DNA of 57,100 nucleotides, taken from the NCBI RefSeq assembly GCF_000368045.1, contig NZ_KB849229.1, positions 149,824 through 206,923 on the forward strand. Direction: 5' to 3'. The notes beneath the pieces are model-generated. The model was not told the DNA's origin and made no database searches. It saw nothing but the letters and a program-made list of their open reading frames with translations. Both the position numbers and the translations under genes were made by a program. Shown here piece after piece: positions 7,850 through 15,113 of the stretch. Each line of letters opens with the position of its first letter. Positions within the stretch are counted from its first letter, which is position 1. This stretch comes from Acinetobacter johnsonii CIP 64.6. Lineage in GTDB: Bacteria > Pseudomonadota > Gammaproteobacteria > Pseudomonadales > Moraxellaceae.

Positions 7850-8216
7850 ATGAAAAAATCTTTTTAAAATAGGGTTATGTATTACAAGTTTAAGTCTTGC
7901 CGCTGGTGCATGGGCCAAAGATGATCATATCATTTTACAAGAAGCTGCAAAGAACCATGTCTCTGTGTCAGCGATTGCAAAGCTCAAAGATGAAACTGCG
8001 GTCACTTTAAAAGGGACACTGCTGAAACATCTCAATGAAGACCACTACGAGTTCAGCGATGGTATAGGGGATATTTTGCTGGATATTGATGACGATTTAT
8101 GGAAAGCATCCAATATTAAAGCAGGCGATAAAGTACAAGTGGTCGGTGAGGTGGATACACATCGTTATAAACCGACCGATATTGAAGTTGTTAAAATAGA
8201 AAAAGTTTTGAAATAA
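7850..8216 (+). pseudogene. BOF (YgiW/YdeI)-family periplasmic protein, apparent frameshift in the signal peptide
   Basis: An ATG at 7850 with GAGG upstream begins MKKSF and then meets TAA. In the next frame the sequence continues as a normal signal peptide (KIGLCITSLSLAAGAWA) and a BOF domain: VSVSAIAKLKDETAVTLKGTL, EFSDGIGDILLDIDDDLW, VVGEVDTHRYKPTDIEVVKI. Adding one T to the TTTTT run at 7860-7865 joins the two. The BOF fold is an OB-like periplasmic domain implicated in stress and cationic peptide tolerance. It is either a recent pseudogene or a homopolymer sequencing error; an internal GTG start at 7965 would lack export. Confidence 0.78.
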
Positions 8217-8223
8217 ACATCAG

Positions 8224-8244
8224 GCACGCGAAAGCGTGCTTTTT
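8224..8244 (+). terminator. Terminator after the BOF gene
   Basis: GCACGCG and CGCGTGC-type arms (GCACGCGAAAGCGTGC) form a tight stem-loop followed by five T residues. Confidence 0.88.
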
Positions 8245-8363
8245 GATATAAAAACCATTGGGTTTTAAGTGTTGTATAAAGCTTGTCCGAATTATGTGCG
8301 TTATGCGCGGAAAAATGCTAGAATACGGCGCTTATATTCGTTTGCCTTTCATAGTTGTTTGTC

Positions 8364-9932
8364 ATGACTACCAATACTCAAATTACTGAAGATCGTATCC
8401 TTATTTTGGATTTCGGTTCTCAATATAGCCAGCTTATTGCACGCCGCGTACGTGAAGCTGGCGTATATTCTGAAATGTATGCCTATGACATGTCTGAAGA
8501 AGACATTCGTGCATTTAATCCAAACGGTATCATCTTATCAGGTGGTCCTGAGAGCGTACACGAAGAAGGCAGCCCACGTGCGCCAGAAGTTGTGTTCAAC
8601 TTAGGTGTACCAGTTTTGGGTATTTGCTATGGCTTACAAACCATGTCTGCACAGCTTGGCGGTAAAGTTGAGCCGGGTACTGTACATGAATTCGGTTATG
8701 CCGAAGTAAACATCCAAGTTCGTGACAAGTTGATTGGTGATCTTGAAGACACCAAAGACCAACTTAAAGTTTGGATGAGCCATGGCGATAAAGTGACAGC
8801 GATTCCTGAAGGTTTCCAAATCACTGCAAGCACACCAAGCTGTCCAGTTGCGATGGTTTCTGATGAAACTCGTCGTTTCTACGGTATTCAGTTCCACCCA
8901 GAAGTAACGCACACTGCAAAAGGTGCAGAGTTATTATCTAACTTTGTACACAGCATTTGTGGCTGCCGTAGCCTGTGGAACTCTGAAAACATCATCGACC
9001 TACGCGTTGAACAATTACGTCAACAAATTGGCGATCAAAAAGTTCTTTTAGGTCTGTCTGGTGGAGTTGATTCATCAGTGGTTGCTGCGCTTTTACACCG
9101 TGCGATTGGCGATCAATTGACTTGTGTATTCGTTGATAATGGTCTGCTTCGTTTGAACGAAGGCGAACAAGTGATGGACATGTTTGCGAAAAACATGGGT
9201 ATCCGAGTGATTCGTGCCGATGCTGAAGAGCGTTTCTTGACTGCTTTAGCAGGTGAAGTTGATCCTGAGAAAAAACGTAAAATCATTGGCCGTGAGTTCA
9301 TCGAAGTTTTTGCTGAAGAAGCGCGTAAACTTGATGGCGTAAACTTCCTTGCTCAAGGTACGATTTACCCAGACGTGATCGAATCTGCTGCAACCAAAAA
9401 TGGTAAAGCTCATGTGATTAAATCTCACCACAATGTGGGCGGTTTACCAGATGACTTGGCTTTTGAATTGGTTGAGCCAATCCGTGATTTGTTTAAAGAT
9501 GAAGTACGTCGTTTAGGTACAACTTTAGGTTTACCGTTTGAAATGCTTTATCGCCATCCATTCCCAGGTCCAGGTTTGGGCGTGCGTATTTTGGGTGAAG
9601 TGAAGAAAGAATATGCAGACATTTTACGTCTTGCAGATGATATCTTTATGCAAGAGCTTCGTGCTAGCGGTTGGTATGATAAAACTGCACAAGCCTTTGC
9701 TGTATTCCAACCTGTGAAATCTGTTGGCGTCGTCGGTGATGGCCGTCGTTATGCATGGGTGATTGCACTTCGTGCTGTTGAAACGGTTGACTTTATGACA
9801 GCACGCTTCGCACATCTTCCTTATGATTTGGTTGATAAAATTTCGACTCGTATCATGAACGAAATTAAAGATGTTTCTCGTGTGGTTTATGACGTATCGT
9901 CTAAGCCACCAGCAACGATTGAATGGGAGTAA
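8364..9932 (+). CDS. guaA: GMP synthase (glutamine-hydrolysing)
   Basis: A 522-residue enzyme converting XMP, ATP and glutamine to GMP in the cytosol. The class I glutamine amidotransferase domain carries the nucleophile Cys88 (GICYGLQ) and the FHPEVTHT His/Glu pair. The ATP pyrophosphatase domain begins near residue 215 with the PP-loop LGLSGGVDSSVVAAL. The C-terminal dimerisation domain ends in the invariant SSKPPATIEWE. Length is normal. The ATG at 8364 gives the usual N-terminus; an in-frame alternative start at 8355 is less likely. The 3' end of guaA is a known island integration site in several bacteria; here it is followed by a tandem repeat and an Mrr-type nuclease gene. Confidence 0.98.
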   Translation: MTTNTQITEDRILILDFGSQYSQLIARRVREAGVYSEMYAYDMSEEDIRAFNPNGIILSGGPESVHEEGSPRAPEVVFNLGVPVLGICYGLQTMSAQLGGKVEPGTVHEFGYAEVNIQVRDKLIGDLEDTKDQLKVWMSHGDKVTAIPEGFQITASTPSCPVAMVSDETRRFYGIQFHPEVTHTAKGAELLSNFVHSICGCRSLWNSENIIDLRVEQLRQQIGDQKVLLGLSGGVDSSVVAALLHRAIGDQLTCVFVDNGLLRLNEGEQVMDMFAKNMGIRVIRADAEERFLTALAGEVDPEKKRKIIGREFIEVFAEEARKLDGVNFLAQGTIYPDVIESAATKNGKAHVIKSHHNVGGLPDDLAFELVEPIRDLFKDEVRRLGTTLGLPFEMLYRHPFPGPGLGVRILGEVKKEYADILRLADDIFMQELRASGWYDKTAQAFAVFQPVKSVGVVGDGRRYAWVIALRAVETVDFMTARFAHLPYDLVDKISTRIMNEIKDVSRVVYDVSSKPPATIEWE

Positions 9933-9937
9933 AACTG

Positions 9938-10059
9938 GGCTTTCATGAAGCAACGCTTCATGCCAGTTTTACGCCAAAGGCTACGTATGCGGCAAAAAGG
10001 CTTTCAAGAAGCGAAGCTTCTTGCCTAAATTACGCCAAGAGCTATGCTCGCGGCAGTTG
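9938..10059. repeat. Two tandem 61-bp structured repeats after guaA
   Basis: Unit 1 starts at 9938 and unit 2 at 9999, both with GGCTTTCA. Each contains a strong hairpin (ATGAAGC/GCTTCAT in unit 1, AAGAAGC/GCTTCTT in unit 2), then TTACGCCAA and a second imperfect hairpin ending in GCGGCA. Differences between units are often compensatory within the stems, which argues for selection on, or propagation of, the folded form. Confidence 0.8.
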
Positions 10060-10073
10060 ACGAAAATTATGTT

Positions 10074-10104
10074 AAAAAAAGAGCGCTTAGGCGCTCTTTT
10101 TTAT
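10074..10104 (+). terminator. Terminator downstream of guaA
   Basis: AAAGAGCGC and GCGCTCTTT form a stem around TTAG with flanking A and T tracts, so it can work in both directions. It lies after the tandem repeats, so guaA transcripts would include them. Confidence 0.9.
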
Positions 10105-10126
10105 TTTATACTGAACGAAAATTAGG

Positions 10127-10140
10127 ATTCAAATTTGAAT
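10127..10140. promoter_or_regulatory. Perfect palindrome at the start of the Mrr gene
   Basis: ATTCAAATTTGAAT is a 14-base perfect palindrome that ends five bases before the ATG of the Mrr-type gene, where an operator would block initiation or a hairpin would mask the ribosome site. There is no obvious Shine-Dalgarno sequence. Confidence 0.4.
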
Positions 10141-10144
10141 TTTT

Positions 10145-11065
10145 ATGTATACGCATTATGATTTAATGTTGCCTTTACTACGTATTATGCAATCACATGA
10201 TGTGACATATAGCTTAAAAGAGGCTTATGAAGCATTACTGCAAGAGTTAAAATGTCCAGAAGAAGAACGTAATGAAACGATGGAAGATGGGAGAAACATC
10301 ATCTTTTATCGTTTACAATGGGCGAAAACTTATCTAAAGAAAGCAGGATTAATAGATTATTCTAAAAGAGCACATTTTAATTTATCGAATATGGGAAGAG
10401 ATTTAGACTTAAGAAAAGTTGAAAAAATAGATAAGAAATATTTATCCAGATTTGATAGTTTTAATGAGTTTAGAAAAATAAATTCAAAAAATGAAAAAGT
10501 GCAAAAAATTGAAAATACACAGAAAGATAGTTCAGATTCTGAGGAATTAACACCTCCTGAGATTATTTACCAGCAATCAAAAATATTAAATAATGATTTG
10601 AAAGATGAGCTATTAAATTTAATTAAAAACAATTCCTCATCATTTTTTGAAAGACTAGTTGTCGATTTACTTGTTGCTATGGGTTATGGAGGATCGCATC
10701 AAGATGCCGCTCAAGCGATTGGCAAAACTAGTGATGGTGGTATCGATGGAATTATTAGTGAAGACCGTTTAGGTTTAGACAAAATTTATATTCAGGCTAA
10801 ACGCTGGGAAAATACAGTGGGTCGGCCTGAGATACAGCAATTTAAAGGTGCACTGGCAGATCAAGTAGCTAAGAAAGGTGTCTTTATTACAACTTCCAAT
10901 TTTAGTAAAGAGGCGATGGAATCGGCTAAAAAATCAGGCATTGTTTTAATTGATGGTAATAAATTAACAGCTCTCATGATTGAATTTGGTTTAGGCGTTC
11001 AAGTGGAGCGTAGTTTCCATATCTATAAAATTGATCAAGATCGTTTTGATGAAGAAAACTTTTGA
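10145..11065 (+). CDS. Mrr-type restriction endonuclease
   Basis: A 306-residue protein with an N-terminal winged-helix domain (about 1-90, similar to Mrr_N: LMLPLLRIMQ, RLQWAKTYLKKAGLID) and a C-terminal PD-(D/E)XK nuclease domain (about 165-290). In the latter FERLVVDLLVAMGYG is the opening helix, Asp197/Asp201 lie in SDGGIDGII and Gln217/Lys219 in IYIQAKRW, the metal-site pattern of Mrr; KGVFITTSNFSKEAMESA follows. Mrr enzymes cleave methylated or otherwise modified foreign DNA (type IV restriction). No methylase is adjacent, as expected for type IV. The gene is more AT-rich than guaA and follows a repeat, suggesting acquisition at the guaA 3' end. Confidence 0.85.
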   Translation: MYTHYDLMLPLLRIMQSHDVTYSLKEAYEALLQELKCPEEERNETMEDGRNIIFYRLQWAKTYLKKAGLIDYSKRAHFNLSNMGRDLDLRKVEKIDKKYLSRFDSFNEFRKINSKNEKVQKIENTQKDSSDSEELTPPEIIYQQSKILNNDLKDELLNLIKNNSSSFFERLVVDLLVAMGYGGSHQDAAQAIGKTSDGGIDGIISEDRLGLDKIYIQAKRWENTVGRPEIQQFKGALADQVAKKGVFITTSNFSKEAMESAKKSGIVLIDGNKLTALMIEFGLGVQVERSFHIYKIDQDRFDEENF

Positions 11066-11282
11066 TTTTCCTGAGTGATGGCTTTCCATCACTTCTAAAA
11101 CACTTTTGCAGAGCAAAAACACACCTTATAAAGATGTAACAACATTTTTACATCCACGCATTGCCTTGTAGTTACGTTTTGAAAACACAAGATATTGTCC
11201 CAAGTTTAAGAATCAGCATTCTATTTTTAGGGATGTGCAGTTGGGAATCTGCTTGTTATGATCTAGGGCATATGGATCTGTA

Positions 11283-12242
11283 ATGAGTAAGCATATGACG
11301 AATAATAACTATACTGAACTTTCACATTCGGATGACTGTGAAAAATACGTAAATCAATTCATTCAAGAGTTTCCACTGAGAAGTGCTGAAATAGGCCAAG
11401 GGACGGTCATCAAACGCGCGCTCCCAAGTCGCCATAAACGAATGATTGGTGCATGGTGTTTCTTAGATCACGCAGGCCCTGTAACCTTCCCTCAAGGGGA
11501 CGGTTTAGATGTTGGCCCACATCCACATATCGGTTTGCAAACCTTTACATGGATGATTGAAGGCACCATGATGCATACCGATAGTTTGGGTAGCAAACAG
11601 TTGATTCGTCCAAAACAGGTCAACCTCATGACCGCAGGACACGGGATTTCCCATACGGAAGTCGCACCAGATACGGAAACCAAAATGCATGCGGCACAAT
11701 TGTGGATTGCATTGCCCGATGCACAAATTGCTGTTGAACCTCGTTTCGATCATTATCCAGAACTGCCAGTGGTGGAAAATGATGGGGTGGAGTTTACTGT
11801 TTTGGTCGGAGAGTTTTTAAATACCACTTCACCTGTGAGCGTTTATACCGAGCTGTTAGGGGTGGACTTAAGTGCGGCAGAAAGCACCAAAACCCGTTTA
11901 ACACTTAATCCAAACTTTGAATATGGCTTTATGGCTTTAGAAGGAACGGCCACGGTCAATGGGCACGAACTGACTGAAGACAATATGGTGGTGCTCGAGC
12001 AGGGTGTAAGTGCGATTGAAATTGAAATTCATGCTGGCAGTCGCTTGTTACTGTTAGGTGGTGAGCCATTTGAAAGTCCAATTCTACTGTGGTGGAATTT
12101 TGTGGGTCGTACTCAAGAAGAATTGAAAATTGCGCGTGATCAGTGGATTGCACAAGATGAACGTTTTGGTTCCATTCCTGACTATGAAGGCCCGCGCTTG
12201 GAAGCTCCGGCATTTCCAGACCAAATGCGTGCTTCAAAATAA
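11283..12242 (+). CDS. Pirin-family protein
   Basis: A 319-residue bicupin. The metal-binding first cupin shows HPHIGLQTFTWMIEG with HTDSLG and the AGHGISHTE segment, which supply the His/Glu ligands. Pirins are iron-binding redox-sensing proteins; some have quercetin dioxygenase activity, and bacterial ones can modulate pyruvate metabolism. The second cupin (about 190-290) is less conserved. Starts at 11283 or 11298 are both possible; the first is used here. It is followed by an OsmC-type gene, an association seen in oxidative-stress clusters, but the 100-base gap leaves co-transcription open. Confidence 0.88.
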   Translation: MSKHMTNNNYTELSHSDDCEKYVNQFIQEFPLRSAEIGQGTVIKRALPSRHKRMIGAWCFLDHAGPVTFPQGDGLDVGPHPHIGLQTFTWMIEGTMMHTDSLGSKQLIRPKQVNLMTAGHGISHTEVAPDTETKMHAAQLWIALPDAQIAVEPRFDHYPELPVVENDGVEFTVLVGEFLNTTSPVSVYTELLGVDLSAAESTKTRLTLNPNFEYGFMALEGTATVNGHELTEDNMVVLEQGVSAIEIEIHAGSRLLLLGGEPFESPILLWWNFVGRTQEELKIARDQWIAQDERFGSIPDYEGPRLEAPAFPDQMRASK

Positions 12243-12342
12243 ATTGAATACTGCGCAAGTCGTTCAACAACAGAATAGGTGGACAGTTTCAATACTTGAA
12301 ACCTATTCAAAATAATATCAATGAAAAATAGGATAATAAAAA

Positions 12343-12741
12343 ATGGCAATAATTGCGAATGCGGAAGTCAAAACATGCGTCGAAGCATGGTCTGGTCAAG
12401 TAAGCAGTGGGCGACATCAATTCATCACCGATAAACCAGCGTCTTTTGGCGGTCAGGACAAAGGCCCAGCACCTTATGATTTTATTTGTACAGGTTTGAT
12501 TTCCTGCACCATGATTACCCTACGGATGTATGCACAGCACAAAGGTATTGAGTGGGGGGCTTTTAGTGTCGAAGCAGATTTTAATGCCAATAAAGAAGGC
12601 CGAGAATGGATCAGCCGTCGTTTGTCGTTTGAGCAAACATTGACAGAAGAAGCACGCCAAAAAATCTTAGACATCTGTCAAAAAACACCAGTTACTAAAA
12701 CTTTATTACGTTCCGTCGAGATTGAAACCTCAATTGTTTAA
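12343..12741 (+). CDS. OsmC-family protein
   Basis: A 132-residue OsmC/Ohr-like protein. The first catalytic cysteine is Cys55 in LISCTMITLRMYA. The usual second cysteine of the KCPVHKTL motif is replaced: the sequence reads DICQKTPVTKTLL, with Cys112 three positions earlier and Thr115 at the normal site. OsmC/Ohr enzymes reduce organic hydroperoxides using a Cys pair; the shift may change redox chemistry or mark a non-peroxidase subfamily. The GPAPYDF segment is typical. It lies between pirin and GST genes. Confidence 0.85.
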   Translation: MAIIANAEVKTCVEAWSGQVSSGRHQFITDKPASFGGQDKGPAPYDFICTGLISCTMITLRMYAQHKGIEWGAFSVEADFNANKEGREWISRRLSFEQTLTEEARQKILDICQKTPVTKTLLRSVEIETSIV

Positions 12742-12872
12742 CTCGCTTGACGGTTTTTTATAGGTGGTAAAGGATTTTGCGCGACTGGGTATTCATGTAT
12801 ATCAACAGGTGCAAAATCCAAATTTTAGCGTAAAGTGAGTGCTAGATTTCAATTAAAACAAAAGGCACAACA

Positions 12873-13514
12873 ATGATTACCCTGCACCATTTGGAACATT
12901 CACGCTCTTTACGCATTTTATGGGCTTTGGAAGAGTTAGGGTTGGAGTATGAGGTGAAGTTTTATAAACGTCTGCCGACCTATGCTGCGCCACCTGAGTT
13001 AAAAAACATTCATCCCTTAGGCAAAGCTCCTGTTTTGACCGATGGTGATTTGGTCATAGCAGAATCTGCAGTGATTTTGGAATACCTGCAAGCTACCTAC
13101 GATACGGAGCACAAGTTTAAACCGCAAAATCCAAAGGACTTAATGCAATACAACTACTGGATGCATTATGCCGAAGGCTCGTTGATGCCATATTTGGTTA
13201 TGACCTTGGTGATGAGTAATGTACCCAAGCATGTTCCATTTCTAATTAAACCGTTTGCCAATAAAATTTGTGATGGGGTGAAAGGCGGTTTTATTAATCC
13301 ACGCTTGAAAGAGCACAGTGCATATTTGGAAAATTATTTATCTCAACATGACTATTTTGCAGGTGATTTTTCCTTTGCCGATATCCAAATGAGCTTTCCT
13401 GTGGTGGCGATGCAAGAGCGGGTAAAAGCCCATAATCCTCAAATGGTGGCGTATGTACAGCGCATTCAGCAGCGGCCAGCATTTAAAAAAGCCAAAGAAC
13501 TCAGTGGATTCTAG
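12873..13514 (+). CDS. Glutathione S-transferase family protein
   Basis: A 213-residue two-domain GST. The N-terminal thioredoxin-like domain begins MITLHHLEHSRSLRILW, with Ser11/Arg12 in the catalytic loop position and the G-site residues LGKAPVLTDGDLVIAESAVILEYL. The C-terminal helical domain contains YFAGDFSFADIQMSFP, the N-capping motif of GSTs. It would conjugate or reduce electrophiles with glutathione in the cytosol. The substrate is unknown. The next gene starts 12 bases after its stop, suggesting an operon. Confidence 0.9.
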   Translation: MITLHHLEHSRSLRILWALEELGLEYEVKFYKRLPTYAAPPELKNIHPLGKAPVLTDGDLVIAESAVILEYLQATYDTEHKFKPQNPKDLMQYNYWMHYAEGSLMPYLVMTLVMSNVPKHVPFLIKPFANKICDGVKGGFINPRLKEHSAYLENYLSQHDYFAGDFSFADIQMSFPVVAMQERVKAHNPQMVAYVQRIQQRPAFKKAKELSGF

Positions 13515-13526
13515 TAGGGGGATAGT

Positions 13527-14129
13527 TTGAACCTGATTTTTTTGCCCGGTGCGTCGGGCAATACGGCATTTTGGCAACCTATCATCCAGCGCCTTCCTCA
13601 GGACGATTCAACCATGGTCGTCGCTTATCCGAGCTTTGGTGACTATCCTGATGATGTGGATGTACAGAGTTTTGAAGGCTTACAAGCCTATGTGTTGAAT
13701 CAAATCCAACAGCCTTCTGTGGTCGTTGCACAATCGATGGGTGGCATTTTTGCAGTACAAGCTGCCTTACAAAAGCCTGAACAGGTGCAGGCCTTGGTGC
13801 TCGTGGCAACCTCAGGTGGCATTGATTTAAGTCCTTTTCAAGTGGCAGATTGGAGAGAGGATTATCAACAGAGCTTTACGGTTCCTGATTGGTTTGTTCA
13901 GCATCAGTCTGATTTGACGGGGAGTCTGGAGCGTATCCAGTGTCCAGTTCTGCTGATTTGGGGCGATGCAGATCCGATTAGTCCTGTTGCAGTGGGGCAG
14001 TTCTTACACCGTCAAATACCACATGCAGAATTGCACATCGTGTCACAGGGACAACATGATTTAGCTTATGTGCATGCAGAGCATGTTGCGCAATTGATTC
14101 AAAATTTTCTCGTCAAACTCAGAGTATAA
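13527..14129 (+). CDS. Alpha/beta hydrolase
   Basis: A 200-residue serine hydrolase. The nucleophile elbow is QSMGG (Ser70), the acid is in LIWGDADPISP (Asp147 or Asp149), and the histidine is His177 in GQHDLAY. The oxyanion region is FLPGASGNTAFW. It is shorter than typical members, with a minimal cap, and resembles BioH/MenH-like esterases. The start is TTG at 13527 with GGGGG seven to eleven bases upstream; no ATG in this frame fits the conserved N-terminus. It probably shares a transcript with the GST gene. Confidence 0.85.
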   Translation: MNLIFLPGASGNTAFWQPIIQRLPQDDSTMVVAYPSFGDYPDDVDVQSFEGLQAYVLNQIQQPSVVVAQSMGGIFAVQAALQKPEQVQALVLVATSGGIDLSPFQVADWREDYQQSFTVPDWFVQHQSDLTGSLERIQCPVLLIWGDADPISPVAVGQFLHRQIPHAELHIVSQGQHDLAYVHAEHVAQLIQNFLVKLRV

Positions 14130-14157
14130 AAAAAGGATGCCGAGGCATCCTTTTATT
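14127..14157. terminator. Bidirectional terminator between convergent genes
   Basis: AAGGATGCC and GGCATCCTT form a stem with a GA loop, flanked by A and T tracts. It serves the hydrolase gene and the SPOR gene on the opposite strand. Confidence 0.9.
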
Positions 14158-14160
14158 TTT

Positions 14161-14763
14161 CTAGCGTTTGACCACAATTGAGTCAATGCCACTATGTTGT
14201 AGGGTTTGTTGCGCAATCACCGCGGCTTCTTGCGAGTCATATGGCCCTGAAATCACGCGATACCATGTTTGGCCGCCTTCAACGGTTTTGACGACATCGG
14301 CAGAGAGACCATTTAAGATAATTTCTGCACGACGTGCATCGGCACTGTCTGGGTCAGGATAACTACGCACTTGTAATATAAAACTTGGCGCTTGCGGTGT
14401 CGGTGCTGCTTCGGTTAAACCTGGTTCAGCAGGGGTGCTTTCTTCGGCAGCAGGTGCTTCAACAATCACCACGGTGCTTGGATTATCTTTGGTTTCAGGA
14501 ATGGCTTGATCTGGAATCGGCGTCACTTGCTGCTGTGGCAGTAGGTCATAGAAACGGTAGTCTTTATTGGTTTCTTCTTGATAATGTTCCGAAGTGATTT
14601 GACCTTTCGGCTTCACTGGTGCCCAAGGCTTCCACAGTAACAGTGCTACAGCAAAACAGAGCACGATTAAAATGACCACAAGTGTACCGAGCCAAGCTGG
14701 AATCAGTGGCTTTTTGGGTTTGTTCGGTCTTTCAGATACACCGCGCTGCGTTTTTCCAAACAC
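14161..14763 (-). CDS. SPOR-domain cell division/envelope protein (FtsN-like)
   Basis: A 200-residue bitopic inner-membrane protein: a basic cytoplasmic tail (ERPNKPKKPL), one membrane helix (residues about 24-45), a Pro/Ala/Glu-rich linker and a C-terminal SPOR domain (about 125-200, SFILQVRSYPDPDSADARRAEIIL to DSIVVKR). SPOR domains bind glycan strands lacking stem peptides at the division septum. The layout matches FtsN, and location next to argS is common in related genera. The start is GTG at 14763 with AGAGG upstream. The argS gene lies upstream on the same strand beyond a repeat-filled 343-base gap. Confidence 0.85.
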   Translation of the reverse strand: MFGKTQRGVSERPNKPKKPLIPAWLGTLVVILIVLCFAVALLLWKPWAPVKPKGQITSEHYQEETNKDYRFYDLLPQQQVTPIPDQAIPETKDNPSTVVIVEAPAAEESTPAEPGLTEAAPTPQAPSFILQVRSYPDPDSADARRAEIILNGLSADVVKTVEGGQTWYRVISGPYDSQEAAVIAQQTLQHSGIDSIVVKR

Positions 14764-14845
14764 GTGGAAACCTCTTTTCTTCTAATCAATATGAGGGACA
14801 GGCCCATTCTTTTCTTTATTTTAATACTTGGCCTCAAGGAATTAA

Positions 14846-15113
14846 AAGAGGCGTCATCGTAAAATAAAGAATCGCTTTGCAAAATTCAAGTTTCGCAAAG
14901 CGAGCAATACATCAGGGTTGATATGGCTACTTCGGGCATAGCCCTTCATCTTGCGACGATGTGCAAAGCATTGCTTTTTTACATCGCTACCTCAAGCATA
15001 GCTTTCGGTCTTGCAGCCATGTGTGAAGCTTTGCTTCACTTATTACATAGTTACTTCGGGCATAGCCCTTCGTCTTGCGACAATGTGCAAAGCGTTGCTT
15101 TGCTATTTACATC
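14846..15113. repeat. Three tandem 60-64-bp structured repeats between argS and the SPOR gene
   Basis: Related units begin at 14926, 14986 and 15050, each reading about GCTACTTCGGGCATAGCCC, then CTTGCG, then ATGTGCAAAGC-N-TTGCTT. Each contains a GGGCATAGCCC-type hairpin and a GCAAAGC/GCTTTGC-type hairpin. Further upstream (14872-14907) CGCTTTGC and GCAAAGCG form another inverted repeat. The last unit runs into the argS stop codon: the sequence TTACATCG that encodes the argS end recurs at the other unit junctions as TTACATCG or TTACATAG. Confidence 0.8.
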
